Shown here one piece after another: positions 26,856-35,893 of a stretch of 64,000 bases of DNA (position 1 is the stretch's first letter; each line of letters begins with the position of its first letter). The position numbers and the translations under genes are program-made. The notes beneath the pieces were generated by a model. That model was given only the letters and a program-made list of their open reading frames with translations, was not told the DNA's origin and did not search any database. Source of the DNA: Burkholderia cenocepacia (GTDB lineage: Bacteria; Pseudomonadota; Gammaproteobacteria; Burkholderiales; Burkholderiaceae); contig NZ_CP060041.1 of assembly GCF_014211915.1 (NCBI RefSeq), forward strand, positions 62,001 to 126,000. The letters are read 5' to 3'.

Positions 26856-28730
26856 CTACGGTTGCACCGGCGTGACACCGGCCGGCACCGGCTCCGCCTG
26901 GAAACTCGCGAGATCCTCCTCGCTGCGATGGCACAGCACCTGCGCGCCGTTGCCGAGCGTGCGCAGCGACGGGGCCGTCCGGTTGCACACGCCGTCCACC
27001 CGCATCGCGCAGCGCGACAGGAACGGACACAGCTCGTCCTCGTTCTCGCGCTCGCCGATCGGCACCAGCGGCCGGTGACAACGCTCGGCCGCATCGTCGA
27101 GCCAGCCCGCGCGCAGTTCCGGCGCGGACGACACCAGCAAGTGCGAGTACGGGTGATAAGGCGGCGCGCACAGCGCGTCGCGGCTGCCCGTCTCCACGCG
27201 GCGGCCCGCATACAGCACGACGATGTCGTCGCTGATCGCGCGCACCTTCGCGATGTCGTGCGTGATGAACACGTACGACACGCCGAGCTTCGCCTGCAGG
27301 TCGCGCAGCAGCTCGATGATCGCGGCGCCGACCACGGTGTCGAGCGCCGACGTGACCTCGTCGCACAGGATCAGGTCGGGCTCGGCCGCGAGCGCGCGCG
27401 CGAGGTTCACGCGCTGCTTCTGCCCGCCCGACAGCTCGCCGGTACGCCGCGACGCCACCGCCGGCGGCAGCCGCACGAGCTCGAGCAGTTCCGCGACGCG
27501 CTGGCGTGCACGCGCGCCCTTGATCCCGTGATAGAACGCCAGCGGCCGCGCGAGCGTGCGTTCGACGGTATGCACCGGGTTGAGCGCGGTATCGGCGTTC
27601 TGGAACACGATCTGCACGCGGCGATGCTGCTCCTTCGTCCGCTTGCCGATATCGCGCGCGAGCGGCTCGCCGTCGAGCAGGATCGTGCCGCCGGTCGCCG
27701 GCACGAGGCCCGCGATCACCTTCGCGAGCGTCGTCTTGCCAGAGCCCGATTCGCCGATCACGCCGACCGTCTGCCCGCGCCCGATGCGCAGGTCGACTTC
27801 GTGCAGGATCACCTTCGCGGGCCAGCCGTTCGCGGCGCGGCCGCCGTAGCCGGCGATCGCGCCGCGCACGTCGAGCAGCGGCGCCGGCGCGGCGGGCGTT
27901 TGTGCCTGCGCCTGCGTGTCGCGTTCGGCATCATTCGGCGTGACCGCCGCGATCAGGCTCTGCGTGTACGGGTGCGTCGGCGCATGCAGGATCTGTTCGG
28001 TCGCGCCCGCCTCGCGGATCACGCCGTCGCTCAGCACGACGATCCGGTCGGCCATCTGCGCGACAACCGCCAGGTCGTGCGACACGTACACCGCACTCAT
28101 CCCGTAGCGCTGGATCACGCTCTTGAACGCCTGCAGCACGTCGATCTGCGTGGTCACGTCGAGCGCGGTGGTCGGCTCGTCGAGAATCACCAGCTCCGGA
28201 TCGGTGATCAGCGCCATCGCGGCCATCAGCCGCTGCAGCTGACCGCCCGATACCTGGTGCGGATAGCGCTTGCCGATCGTCTCCGGCTCCGGCAGCGCGA
28301 GCGCGCGAAACAGCTCGACCGCCTTCGCCTGCGCGTCGCGCTTCGTCATCGTCTTGTGGATCAGCGCGGCCTCGATCACCTGGTCGAGAATCGTGCGCGA
28401 CGGGTTGAACGCGGCGGCGGCGCTCTGCGCGATATACGCGACCTTGCGCCCGCGCAGCGCGGTCAGCGCCGCAGCCGAAAGCGTGCACACGTCGGTGCCG
28501 TCGAGCTTCACCGAGCCGCCGGCGATCCGGCATCCGGTACGCGCATGGCCCATCAGCGACAACGCGATCGTCGTCTTGCCGGAGCCCGATTCGCCGATCA
28601 GCGCGAGCACCTCGCCGCGCCCGATGTCGAAGTCGACGCCGTGGACGATCGTCGTTTCCTCGCCGCCCGGCCGGCCGCCGACCACGCGCAGCCCGCGCAC
28701 CTCGACGAGCGGGTTCGATTCGTGTCGCAT
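26856..28730 (-). CDS. ABC transporter ATPase, two nucleotide-binding domains fused (Dpp/YejF type)
   Basis: 624 residues holding both ATPase halves that are separate DppD and DppF in many systems. The first domain has Walker A GESGSGKT at 46-53, the signature VSGGQ at 160-164 and Walker B LVILDE at 180-185. The second domain has Walker A at 326-333, signature LSGGQ at 433-437 and Walker B ILCDE at 454-458. A C-terminal Cys-rich oligopeptide-type segment (CPFLSRCAMRVDGVC) is present. It energises import by the two permeases encoded immediately upstream. The start ATG at 28730 overlaps the permease stop by one base. Cytoplasmic, peripheral to the membrane. Confidence 0.92.
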   Translation of the reverse strand: MRHESNPLVEVRGLRVVGGRPGGEETTIVHGVDFDIGRGEVLALIGESGSGKTTIALSLMGHARTGCRIAGGSVKLDGTDVCTLSAAALTALRGRKVAYIAQSAAAAFNPSRTILDQVIEAALIHKTMTKRDAQAKAVELFRALALPEPETIGKRYPHQVSGGQLQRLMAAMALITDPELVILDEPTTALDVTTQIDVLQAFKSVIQRYGMSAVYVSHDLAVVAQMADRIVVLSDGVIREAGATEQILHAPTHPYTQSLIAAVTPNDAERDTQAQAQTPAAPAPLLDVRGAIAGYGGRAANGWPAKVILHEVDLRIGRGQTVGVIGESGSGKTTLAKVIAGLVPATGGTILLDGEPLARDIGKRTKEQHRRVQIVFQNADTALNPVHTVERTLARPLAFYHGIKGARARQRVAELLELVRLPPAVASRRTGELSGGQKQRVNLARALAAEPDLILCDEVTSALDTVVGAAIIELLRDLQAKLGVSYVFITHDIAKVRAISDDIVVLYAGRRVETGSRDALCAPPYHPYSHLLVSSAPELRAGWLDDAAERCHRPLVPIGERENEDELCPFLSRCAMRVDGVCNRTAPSLRTLGNGAQVLCHRSEEDLASFQAEPVPAGVTPVQP

Positions 28731-29716
28731 CAGTGTCCTCCGGCGGCGCCGGCCGCGCCCTTGCGGCGGCCGCGATGCGGCAGGCCGTCGATCATCAGGT
28801 TGACGCCCACCGTCAGGATCGCGATCGCGACCGCGGGCATGATCGCGACGGCCGAGCCGTCGCCGAGGCTCGCGATGTTCTCGCGCACGAGCGAACCGAG
28901 GTCCGCATACGGCGGCTGCACGCCGAGCCCGAGAAAGCTCAGGCCGCTCAGCAGCAGCACGACGAACGTGAAGCGCAGCCCGGTATCCGCCAGCATCGGG
29001 TGGATCATGTTCGGCAGCATCTCGACGCACGCGATGTACAACGCGCTTTCGCCGCGCGCCCTGGCCACCTGCACGAATTCGAGCGTGCTGATGTTGACCG
29101 CCAGCGCGCGCGCGATCCGGTACGAGCCAGGCATGTAGCTGATCGCGGCGGTGAGCACCAGCAGCGGCAGCGACGAGCCGAACGCGGCGACGAGCATCAG
29201 TGCGAACATCTTCGACGGAATCGACGTGAGCGCGTCGAGCAGCCGGCTCATCGTCTCGTCGACCGCACGGCCCGACACGGTCGCGAGCAGCCCGAGCGTC
29301 GTGCCGGTCACCGCGGCGAGCAGCACCGCGGCCAGCGCGAGCAGCACGGTCAGCCGCGCGCCGTACAGGATTCGGCTCAGCATGTCGCGGCCGAGGAAGT
29401 CGGAGCCGAACGGCAGCTTCGCGCTGAACGGCGCGAACACGTCCGGCGTGACGATCGCGCCGACGTCATGCGGCGCGATCAGCGGCGCGAACACCGCGAC
29501 GAACAGCATCAGGCCGACCATCGACAGGCCGACGCGGCCGCCGGTCGTCAACGCGATGCGCGCGCCGCGGCGCTTGCGCGGCTGGTCGGGGGCCGGAGCG
29601 GCAGGCGGCATGCTGCCCCGCCCCAGGGGCGGGTCGCCGGAGGGCGGCAGCGCGCTGCTGCGTTGTACGGGTTCGATCGGTTGCATGGGCGGCATCTCGG
29701 AAGGAAGACGAAACAC
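28730..29716 (-). CDS. ABC transporter permease (DppC/GsiD type)
   Basis: 328 residues. After an N-terminal proline-rich cytoplasmic tail comes the first membrane segment (about 60-80), then LPFGSDFLGRDMLSRILYGARLT, the usual DppC N-terminal signature. The conserved permease loop that docks the ATPase (EFVQVARARGESALYIACVEM) follows, with LLLSGLSFLGLGVQPP near the C-terminus. Start choice is uncertain: the GTG at 29716 directly follows the previous gene's stop; ATGs at 29695 and 29686 are alternatives. Forms a heterodimer with the permease at 29717-30670. Confidence 0.9.
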   Translation of the reverse strand: MFRLPSEMPPMQPIEPVQRSSALPPSGDPPLGRGSMPPAAPAPDQPRKRRGARIALTTGGRVGLSMVGLMLFVAVFAPLIAPHDVGAIVTPDVFAPFSAKLPFGSDFLGRDMLSRILYGARLTVLLALAAVLLAAVTGTTLGLLATVSGRAVDETMSRLLDALTSIPSKMFALMLVAAFGSSLPLLVLTAAISYMPGSYRIARALAVNISTLEFVQVARARGESALYIACVEMLPNMIHPMLADTGLRFTFVVLLLSGLSFLGLGVQPPYADLGSLVRENIASLGDGSAVAIMPAVAIAILTVGVNLMIDGLPHRGRRKGAAGAAGGH

Positions 29717-30670
29717 TCAGGTGCGCAATCGCGGGTTCGACACGATCGAGCACAGGTCGGCGAACAGCACGAGCGTCAGGTAAGCGACGCAGAAGATCAG
29801 CGTGCACGCCTGGACCAGCGGGAAATCGCGGTTGCTGACGGCGTCGACCATCAGGCTCGCGAGGCCCGGATAGTTGAAGATCGTCTCGACGACGATCACG
29901 CCGCCGAGCAGATACGACAGGCTCAGCGCGATCGCATTGGCGATCGGGCCGATCGCGTTGGGCAGCGCATGGCGCAGCACGACGCGCGCGGGGCTCGCGC
30001 CCTTCAACGTGGCCATCTCGACGTACGACGCGCTCAACTGCTCGATCACCGCGGCGCGCGTCATCCGCGCCATCTGCGCGATCACGACCGCGCACAGCGT
30101 CAGCACCGGCATCGCATACGCACGCAGGAAATCGTGCAGGCTTTCGATCGGACCGCTGTACGACAACGCGGACAACCAGTGCAGCTTCACCGCGAACACG
30201 AGCACGGCGACCGTCGCGATCAGGAATTCCGGCGTCGCGACGAGCGACAGCGTGCCGAGGCTGATCACGCGGTCGATCACCGATTCGCGCTTGACCGCCG
30301 CGAGGATGCCGAGCAGCAGCGCGATCGGCACCGACACGGCGGTCGTGATCGCCGCCAGCGCGAGCGACTTCGGCAGGCGCCCGCCGATCAGCTCCGACAC
30401 CGGCATGTCGCCGGACAGCGACCGGCCGAAATCGCCGTGCAGCAGCCCGCCGAGCCAGTGCACGTAACGCACGTGCGCCGGCATGTCGAGACCGAACTGC
30501 TGACGCAGCGCGGCGACCGTCTCCGGCGTCGCCGACTGGCCGAGCGCGGCCTGCGCGGCGTCGCCCGGCAGCAGGTTCGTGATCGTGAAGATGATCGCGG
30601 ACACGATCAGCAGCGTCAGCGCGGTGACCGCGACGCGCCGGCCGATCAGCCCGATGAGAATTCGGTTCAT
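29717..30670 (-). CDS. ABC transporter permease (DppB type)
   Basis: 317 residues beginning MNRILIGLIGRRVAVTALTL, the typical DppB start with one membrane helix. TITNLLPGDAAQAALGQSAT follows, then GDFGRSLSGDMPVSELIGGRL, the periplasmic region of the family. SASYVEMATLKGASPARVVL is the ATPase-coupling loop (an EAA motif). The ATG at 30670 was chosen; an open frame to 30745 adds only Arg/Ala-rich sequence. It is the second gene of the binding-protein - DppB - DppC - fused-ATPase operon. The stop is directly followed by the next gene's GTG. Confidence 0.9.
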   Translation of the reverse strand: MNRILIGLIGRRVAVTALTLLIVSAIIFTITNLLPGDAAQAALGQSATPETVAALRQQFGLDMPAHVRYVHWLGGLLHGDFGRSLSGDMPVSELIGGRLPKSLALAAITTAVSVPIALLLGILAAVKRESVIDRVISLGTLSLVATPEFLIATVAVLVFAVKLHWLSALSYSGPIESLHDFLRAYAMPVLTLCAVVIAQMARMTRAAVIEQLSASYVEMATLKGASPARVVLRHALPNAIGPIANAIALSLSYLLGGVIVVETIFNYPGLASLMVDAVSNRDFPLVQACTLIFCVAYLTLVLFADLCSIVSNPRLRT

Positions 30671-30749
30671 GGAGCGACACTCCCGAAAAAACCGCGCGTG
30701 GCCGGCGCGGGGGTCCGCACCGGCCGCGCGGCGGCGGCCAACCACAACG

Positions 30750-32333
30750 TCATGCGTTCCACCACACGTTCTCGGCGAACATGAAGCCCATCATCCCGCC
30801 GGTCGGGATCGAACCGAGGCCCGCGAGCCGCTTGTCGTACCCGTCGAGGAAGCTGATGAACGCCGGAATGCCGACCCGGCCCTGCTGCGACACGATCACC
30901 TGCATGTCGCCGTACATCTGCTTGCGCTTCGCGTCGTCGGTTTCCGAGCGCGCGGCGAGCAGCAGCTGGTCGAACTTCGCGTTCTTCCAGCCCGACTCGT
31001 TCCACGGTGCATCCGACTTGAAGAACTGCGTGAACAGCACGTCGGCGCTCGAGCGCGGGTTGATGTTGCCGAACGTGAGCGGATGCTTCATCCAGTGGTT
31101 CGACCAGTAGCCGTCGGGCGACGCGCGGTTGACCTGCAGGTTCAGCCCGATCTTCTGGCCGGCCTGCTGCAGCAGCACGGCCATTTCGATCGACCCGTTC
31201 GCGTCGGACGTCGCATAGATCGGCGGCAGCGTGGCGCCGAGCGCCCCGGCCTTCTGGAGCAGGAACTTCGCCTTGTCCGGATCGTGCGCGCGCTGCGGCA
31301 GCGACGCGTTGAAGTAGCGGTGCCCCGGCGGAATCGGCTGGTCGTTGCCGATCACCGAGTAGCCGCGGAACACCGCCGTGCGGAGCTGCTCGCGATCGAA
31401 CAGGTACTTCATCCCTTCGACGAAATCGGGGTTCGCGACGATCGGGTTGTCGCTGCGCATGATCAGGTCGGTGTAGAGGCCCGACTTGGTTTCCTTCAGC
31501 GCGTAGCCCGGCGTCGACGAGACCCGCTGCGTCGAGCGCGGATCGATCGCGTTGATCAGGTGCACGTCGCCCGACAGCAGCGCGTTCAGGCGCGCGGCGC
31601 TGTCGCTGATGCCGATCAGCTCGATCTCGTCGAGATACGGCTTGCCCGGCTTGAAGTAGCTGTCGTTGCGCACGCCGACGGTCGACACGCCCGGCTTGAA
31701 CGACTTGAGCTTGTACGGGCCGCAGCCGATGCCGGTGCTGAAGTCGGTCGTGCCGTCCTTGACGATCACGAGCTGCGGCGTCGCGAGGATCACCGGCAGG
31801 TCCGCGTTCGCGCTGGCGAGCGTCAACGTGACTTCGTCGGGGCCGGTCGCCTTCGCGTCGGCGAACTGTTCGGCGAGCGGCTTGACCTTCGACGCGGTGG
31901 CCGGGTTCTTGTGGCGCATCAGCGAATACACCACGTCGGCCGGGCCGACCGGCTTGCCGTCGTGGAACGTGACGCCCTTGCGCAGCTTGATGATCCAGGT
32001 CTTCGCATCGGTCGTCTGCAGCGACTCGGCGAGGTTCATCTGCGGCGTCAGGCTCGCATCGAGCTGCGTGAGGCCGCTGTAGAACATGAAGAAGCGCGTG
32101 TAGTCCGCGCCCGTCGAGCCCTTGGCCGGGTCGAGCGTATCGGCCGTCGAGCCGGCTTCGTTCGCAACCCGGATCTTGCCGCCGCGCTTCGGCGCGGGCG
32201 CGGCGAAGGCGGAGTCGGGGGTCATCAGCAGTCCGCCGGCGCCGGCGGCCATCATGCCGCCCGCCGCCATGACCTTCATCATGTCGCGGCGCGTGAAGCC
32301 GCCCTTGCCGCCGTTGTCGATATCGTCGCTCAT
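30750..32333 (-). CDS. ABC transporter periplasmic substrate-binding protein (SBP family 5, peptide/opine/amine type)
   Basis: 527 residues, the full length of family 5 binding proteins. The N-terminus has a twin-arginine motif (FTRRDMMKVMAAGG at 13-26) and a hydrophobic segment ending at SAFA, so export is probably by Tat. The mature domain has AESLQTTDAKTWIIKLRKGV, then FHDGKPVGPADVVYSLMRHK, the core DppA/OppA motifs, and CGPYKLKSFKPG. These proteins bind peptides, opines or polyamine conjugates. It heads the transporter operon; the shared upstream element lies at 32440-32510. The ligand, and thus the cluster's substrate, is the main unknown. Confidence 0.92.
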   Translation of the reverse strand: MSDDIDNGGKGGFTRRDMMKVMAAGGMMAAGAGGLLMTPDSAFAAPAPKRGGKIRVANEAGSTADTLDPAKGSTGADYTRFFMFYSGLTQLDASLTPQMNLAESLQTTDAKTWIIKLRKGVTFHDGKPVGPADVVYSLMRHKNPATASKVKPLAEQFADAKATGPDEVTLTLASANADLPVILATPQLVIVKDGTTDFSTGIGCGPYKLKSFKPGVSTVGVRNDSYFKPGKPYLDEIELIGISDSAARLNALLSGDVHLINAIDPRSTQRVSSTPGYALKETKSGLYTDLIMRSDNPIVANPDFVEGMKYLFDREQLRTAVFRGYSVIGNDQPIPPGHRYFNASLPQRAHDPDKAKFLLQKAGALGATLPPIYATSDANGSIEMAVLLQQAGQKIGLNLQVNRASPDGYWSNHWMKHPLTFGNINPRSSADVLFTQFFKSDAPWNESGWKNAKFDQLLLAARSETDDAKRKQMYGDMQVIVSQQGRVGIPAFISFLDGYDKRLAGLGSIPTGGMMGFMFAENVWWNA

Positions 32334-33038
32334 CCGAACTGCTCCTGACTGTGGAAAGTGGGTCCAAGGGTCCAGCGTGGTTGTTCAATCCCGCTGCGTC
32401 CGCTTGCTGGTGGCGGGCGCGACGTCGTACACATGCAATTCATTTAAGCATCGCCAAAATGCGGTTTGTCGCGATTCGAGCGGCCCGCACGATACGAATC
32501 GACCGTTTTGAGCCGCCCGCGCAGCATGAATTGCTGCATGCGCATCCGTGTCGCCGTGTGCCCGGCGGTGTGTCGCGGCGGCTGCCGAACCCGTGTCGAT
32601 GCAGGAAATCGTAAGGCCGCAGCCGCCGCAGATTGCGTCGACAAAATTGCCCGTTCGGCATCCGGCGCGCGTTTGACTCGCGCAAACCGCACGTTTGTAT
32701 CGAATGGGGGCTTGCATGCCGACGACGGCTGAAACGCGCCGCGCGGTGCGGCAGATCGCCGCATGCACGGGCGTCGGCGGTGACGGTCGCGACGGCACGT
32801 CGCGGATGAAAGTTCAGAAGAATGCCGCTCGATCGGAGCAGCTTGGCGAGAAGGCAGGAAGAGGACGGGACTGGCCGGCGACCGTGCACACGCGAGCCGT
32901 GCAGCCGTCAGGAACCGTGGTGATCCCGTGCGGCGACGCGTCCGTCACCGGCATGCCGGCGCGCACGCCGGGCGTGCGCCGGCGCTGCGTGAAGGAGGTT
33001 GAACGATGCGCCGGCTGTCCGCGGACGGCACGAAGCCG
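32334..33038. promoter_or_regulatory. Promoter region of the ABC operon plus non-coding spacer
   Basis: 705 bases between the binding-protein gene and the end of the chemoreceptor gene. The left part holds the conserved upstream element (TCATTTAA 32440-32447, CGCGATTCG 32470-32478, ATACGAATCGACCGTTTTG 32492-32510), matched at 26713-26783. Open frames of 100-150 codons exist on the minus strand but show no family likeness or ribosome site. The right part (32650-33038) shows nothing I can name. Confidence 0.5.
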
Positions 33039-34577
33039 TCACGCAGCGAGCCGGAATACCGACACGGCGGCCCGCAGGCGCGCCGCCTGCTCGTCCAGCG
33101 ACGATGCGGCGGCGGCCGCCTGCTCGACGAGCGCGGCGTTCTGCTGGGTGACTTCGTCCATTTGGGCGACCGCCAGCCCGATCTGTTCGATACCAGTGCT
33201 TTGCTCGACCGATGCCGCCGAAATCTCGCCCATGATGTCGGCCACCCGGTCGATCGACCGAACGATCTCCGTCATCCGCTCGCCGGCCGTCTCGACGAGC
33301 CGGCTGCCGCTGCCGGCCCGCTCGACCGACGCGTCGATCAATCCCTTGATGTCCTTCGCGGCCGCGGCGCTGCGTTGCGCGAGCGAGCGGACTTCCGATG
33401 CGACGACGGCGAACCCGCGCCCCTCCTCGCCGGCCCGCGCGGCTTCCACCGCGGCGTTGAGCGCCAGGATGTTGGTCTGGAATGCGATGCTTTCGATGAC
33501 GACGGTAATGTCGGCGATCCGCACCGATCCGTCCGAGATCTGCCGCATCGTCTCGACGACCGCCTGCACGGCGGCGCCGCCCAGTTCGGTCGCATCCTTC
33601 GCCTGGGTCACGAGTGCATTCGCCTGGCGTGCGTTGTCGGCGTTCTGTTTGACCGTGGACGTCATCTGCTCCATGCTGGCGGCCGTTTCCTGCAGCGACG
33701 CGGCCTGCTGCTCCGTGCGCTGCGACAGATCCAGGTTGCCTTGCGCGATCTCGCCGGTGCCGGTGGCGATCGAGTGGGTCGTGGTCTGGATTTCGGCGAT
33801 GGTGTCGGTCAGCCGCGCCTTCATGTCGCCCAGCGCGACGAGCAGGCTGCCGGGCGCGGCGTGCGCCGTATCGAACTGCACGTCCAGTTCGCCGGCGGCG
33901 ATGCGGGCCGCGATCTGCGCCGCCTGCGCGGGCTCCCCGCCGAGCGTGCGCCTGACGCTGCGCAGCACGCCCCACGCAATCGCCGCGAGCGCCGCGGCGA
34001 TGACGAGCGTGACGGCGCCCAGCACCGTCGCGAGCCGGGTAAACGCCGCATTGATGTCGTCGTAGAAGAATCCCGTGCCGATCCACCAGTCCCAGTCCGG
34101 AATCGCGACCACGCCCTGCAGCTTCGGCTCGAGGTCCGCGTCGGGGCTGCGCTTGATCAGCACGTCGACGAGCGCGAAATGCGCCTGCGCCATGCCCGCG
34201 CGGTACGCCTCGCTGTCGGTCATGCCGCTGGTCGTGCGGTTGCCCTTCGCGCGCGTGCCGATGAACTTCGCGTTCGGATGGACGAGGTTGACGCCGTCGG
34301 ACGTCGTGACCCAGAAGTAACTCTTCGAATTCGCGTTGAGCGCCGCCAGCGCGGCCTTGGCCTGCTGCTGCGCCTGCTCCTGCGTGAGCGTGCCGCTCGT
34401 CTGCATCGCGCGATACGAATCGACCAGGTGCTCGGCCTTGGTCAGCAGAATGACGATCTCTTCGCGGCGGCTGTCGATCAGCGCGTCGCGCAGCGTATGC
34501 AGCGACAACGCGGCGAGCAGGACGATACCGAGCAGCGCCGCGACGACGAGCATCAGCAGTTTGGTGGACAACTTCAT
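33039..34577 (-). CDS. Methyl-accepting chemotaxis protein with a single-Cache sensor
   Basis: 512 residues. A membrane helix (about 7-29) is followed by a periplasmic sCache_2-like domain: [20 protein letters not shown] and [18 protein letters not shown] are its classic motifs. A second helix (about 182-205) leads to a HAMP domain and the cytoplasmic signalling hairpin with [20 protein letters not shown] and [13 protein letters not shown]. It should direct swimming toward an organic acid or amine-type ligand. The ATG at 34577 has a GAGG upstream and a sigma-28-like promoter at 34612-34638. Its place inside the catabolic cluster suggests it senses the cluster's substrate. Confidence 0.93.
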   Translation of the reverse strand: MKLSTKLLMLVVAALLGIVLLAALSLHTLRDALIDSRREEIVILLTKAEHLVDSYRAMQTSGTLTQEQAQQQAKAALAALNANSKSYFWVTTSDGVNLVHPNAKFIGTRAKGNRTTSGMTDSEAYRAGMAQAHFALVDVLIKRSPDADLEPKLQGVVAIPDWDWWIGTGFFYDDINAAFTRLATVLGAVTLVIAAALAAIAWGVLRSVRRTLGGEPAQAAQIAARIAAGELDVQFDTAHAAPGSLLVALGDMKARLTDTIAEIQTTTHSIATGTGEIAQGNLDLSQRTEQQAASLQETAASMEQMTSTVKQNADNARQANALVTQAKDATELGGAAVQAVVETMRQISDGSVRIADITVVIESIAFQTNILALNAAVEAARAGEEGRGFAVVASEVRSLAQRSAAAAKDIKGLIDASVERAGSGSRLVETAGERMTEIVRSIDRVADIMGEISAASVEQSTGIEQIGLAVAQMDEVTQQNAALVEQAAAAASSLDEQAARLRAAVSVFRLAA

Positions 34578-34611
34578 GCGGGGGCCTCGCAATATTAACC
34601 GTTCGGTACAT

Positions 34612-34638
34612 ATATCGGCCCGGGCGGCCCGGCCTTGA
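34612..34638 (-). promoter_or_regulatory. Sigma-28 (flagellar) type promoter for the chemoreceptor gene
   Basis: Read on the minus strand, TCAAGGCC, an 11-base spacer and GCCGATAT match the flagellar sigma-28 consensus (TAAAGTTT, 11 bases, GCCGATAA): 7 of 8 in the -10 box, 4 of 8 in the -35 box, and exact spacing. It is 35 bases upstream of the ATG at 34577. This would place the receptor under flagellar class-3 control. Confidence 0.55.
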
Positions 34639-34690
34639 ACGATTCAATATCGGTAATTACCCTCGCTTCGTGCGCTGATCGAACGCGCAC

Positions 34691-34731
34691 CGGGACGCGA
34701 CGGGCTCCGGCGGCCTCGCGGCCGCGTCCCG
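34691..34731 (-). terminator. Hairpin after the HAD gene, possible terminator
   Basis: Perfect 9-base arms CGGGACGCG (34691-34699) and CGCGTCCCG (34723-34731). It lies 28 bases past the stop of the HAD gene and before the chemoreceptor promoter. No T-run follows, so termination is uncertain. Confidence 0.35.
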
Positions 34732-34758
34732 TCACGTCATGGCGATCGACGAACCGGC

Positions 34759-35427
34759 TTACAGCCCGAGCTGCGTCGCGAGCTGGCCGATGTCCGACAC
34801 TTCGTAATAGTTGTAGAACGGCGTGCCCGGCTCGTGGCCGCGGTTCACGAACGCCTTGTGCTTGATCCCGAGATCCTCGGCCGTCATCAGGTCGTAACGC
34901 AGGCTCGACGACACGTGCAGCACGTCCTCCGGCTTGCAGCCGAGCTTGTCGAACATGTATTCGAAGCCCTGCATCCGCGGCTTGTACGATTGCGCCTGCT
35001 GCGCGGTGAACACCGCATGGAATGGCGCGCCGAGCTTGTCGACGTTGCTCATGATCTGCTCGTCCATCGCGTTCGACAGGATCACGAGCTTGTACTTCGT
35101 CGCCAGCCGCGACAGCCCGGCCGGCACGTCCGGATGCGGGCCCCAGGTCGGCACCGCATGATAGAAAAGCTCGGCCTCGGCTTCGTCGAACGTCACGCCG
35201 AGCCGCGCACAGGTGCGGCGGACCGAGTTGACGACGACGTCGCGGTACGGCTTCCACGCGCCGAGCACCTCGTCGAGCCGATAGGCGGCGAACGCGCGCA
35301 CGAAGGCCTCCATCGTGGCCGGCGACAGCCGGTCCGCATAGATTTCGCGCGCCGTCTCGGCCATCCGGAAATGGGTCAGCGTGCCGTAGCAGTCGAAGGT
35401 GATGTACTTCGGTTCAAACTGGATCAT
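34759..35427 (-). CDS. HAD-superfamily hydrolase, haloacid dehalogenase type II-like
   Basis: 222 residues of the L-2-haloacid dehalogenase fold. The nucleophile Asp12 is in the first motif (ITFDCYGTLTHF), motif II is VILSNAMDEQ, and YKPRMQGFEYMFDKLG holds the motif III Lys. HVSSSLRYDLMTAEDLGIK, with the acidic residues of motif IV, completes the active site. The family includes haloacid dehalogenases and phosphatases, so its presence does not prove a halogenated substrate. It heads a minus-strand unit divergent from the GNAT gene at 35894; its promoter contains a version of the shared upstream element at 35485-35530. Confidence 0.88.
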   Translation of the reverse strand: MIQFEPKYITFDCYGTLTHFRMAETAREIYADRLSPATMEAFVRAFAAYRLDEVLGAWKPYRDVVVNSVRRTCARLGVTFDEAEAELFYHAVPTWGPHPDVPAGLSRLATKYKLVILSNAMDEQIMSNVDKLGAPFHAVFTAQQAQSYKPRMQGFEYMFDKLGCKPEDVLHVSSSLRYDLMTAEDLGIKHKAFVNRGHEPGTPFYNYYEVSDIGQLATQLGL

Positions 35428-35893
35428 GGTCGGGTCCTGTCGGTGTGAAGCCCCGGCAGGGCCGGGGATGGGCTGGGTTCAACGAAATTGAATCAGGGCA
35501 AAAAGTCGTTCGCGCATCATTCGGCGCCGCTCAAAACGCAGAATCGCCGCGTGTTGCCCGGCACATGCAGCACGATCTGCGGCGCGATCGGGCGTGGCGC
35601 CGCGGCGCCGGCCGATGAGCGCCGCGCCACCGCGGCGGGCGCGCCTGCCGGTGCGGCCCTTCGGCGGCGGCAGCGCCGCCGTGCATGCATCGTAGAGGCA
35701 TTCCCACAGCAGGAGTGGCCGGATTGGCCGGCCGCGCCGGCACGATCCGCGCGTTCGCGCGCGCCGATCATGCGGGTTTGCATCGATCGTGCGCGAGCGG
35801 CCGCCGTGCCCCGAAAACAGGCGAATCGTCCTATCCGCGCCGCACCCGCGCTGGCAGAGTCGACCTGTCATTTCCACCCATCCGGAGTCCGGC
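35428..35893. promoter_or_regulatory. Divergent promoter region between the HAD gene and the GNAT operon
   Basis: 466 bases. Near the HAD gene there is a GC-rich hairpin (CCCCGGC 35451-35457 / GCCGGGG 35461-35467). Then a version of the shared element occurs: GAATCAGGGCAAAAAG and CGCGCATCATTCGG, matching AATCACCGTCAAAAACC and CGCGTATTCG at 26719-26753. The motif GCTCAAAACG at 35529-35538 is the inverse of CGTTTTGAGC at 32504-32513. Open frames in the rest are not convincing genes. Confidence 0.5.

Noticed and set aside
26781..29138. Long plus-strand open frame over the ABC ATPase
   Set aside because: Shadow; the minus-strand frame has Walker and signature motifs.
32440..32889. Minus-strand open frames of 100-150 codons before the ABC operon
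   Set aside because: No ribosome site, no recognisable product, and they overlap the shared promoter element.
34759..35427. HAD gene as proof of haloacid degradation
   Set aside because: The type II fold is also used by other hydrolases and no halogen-related partner gene is present.
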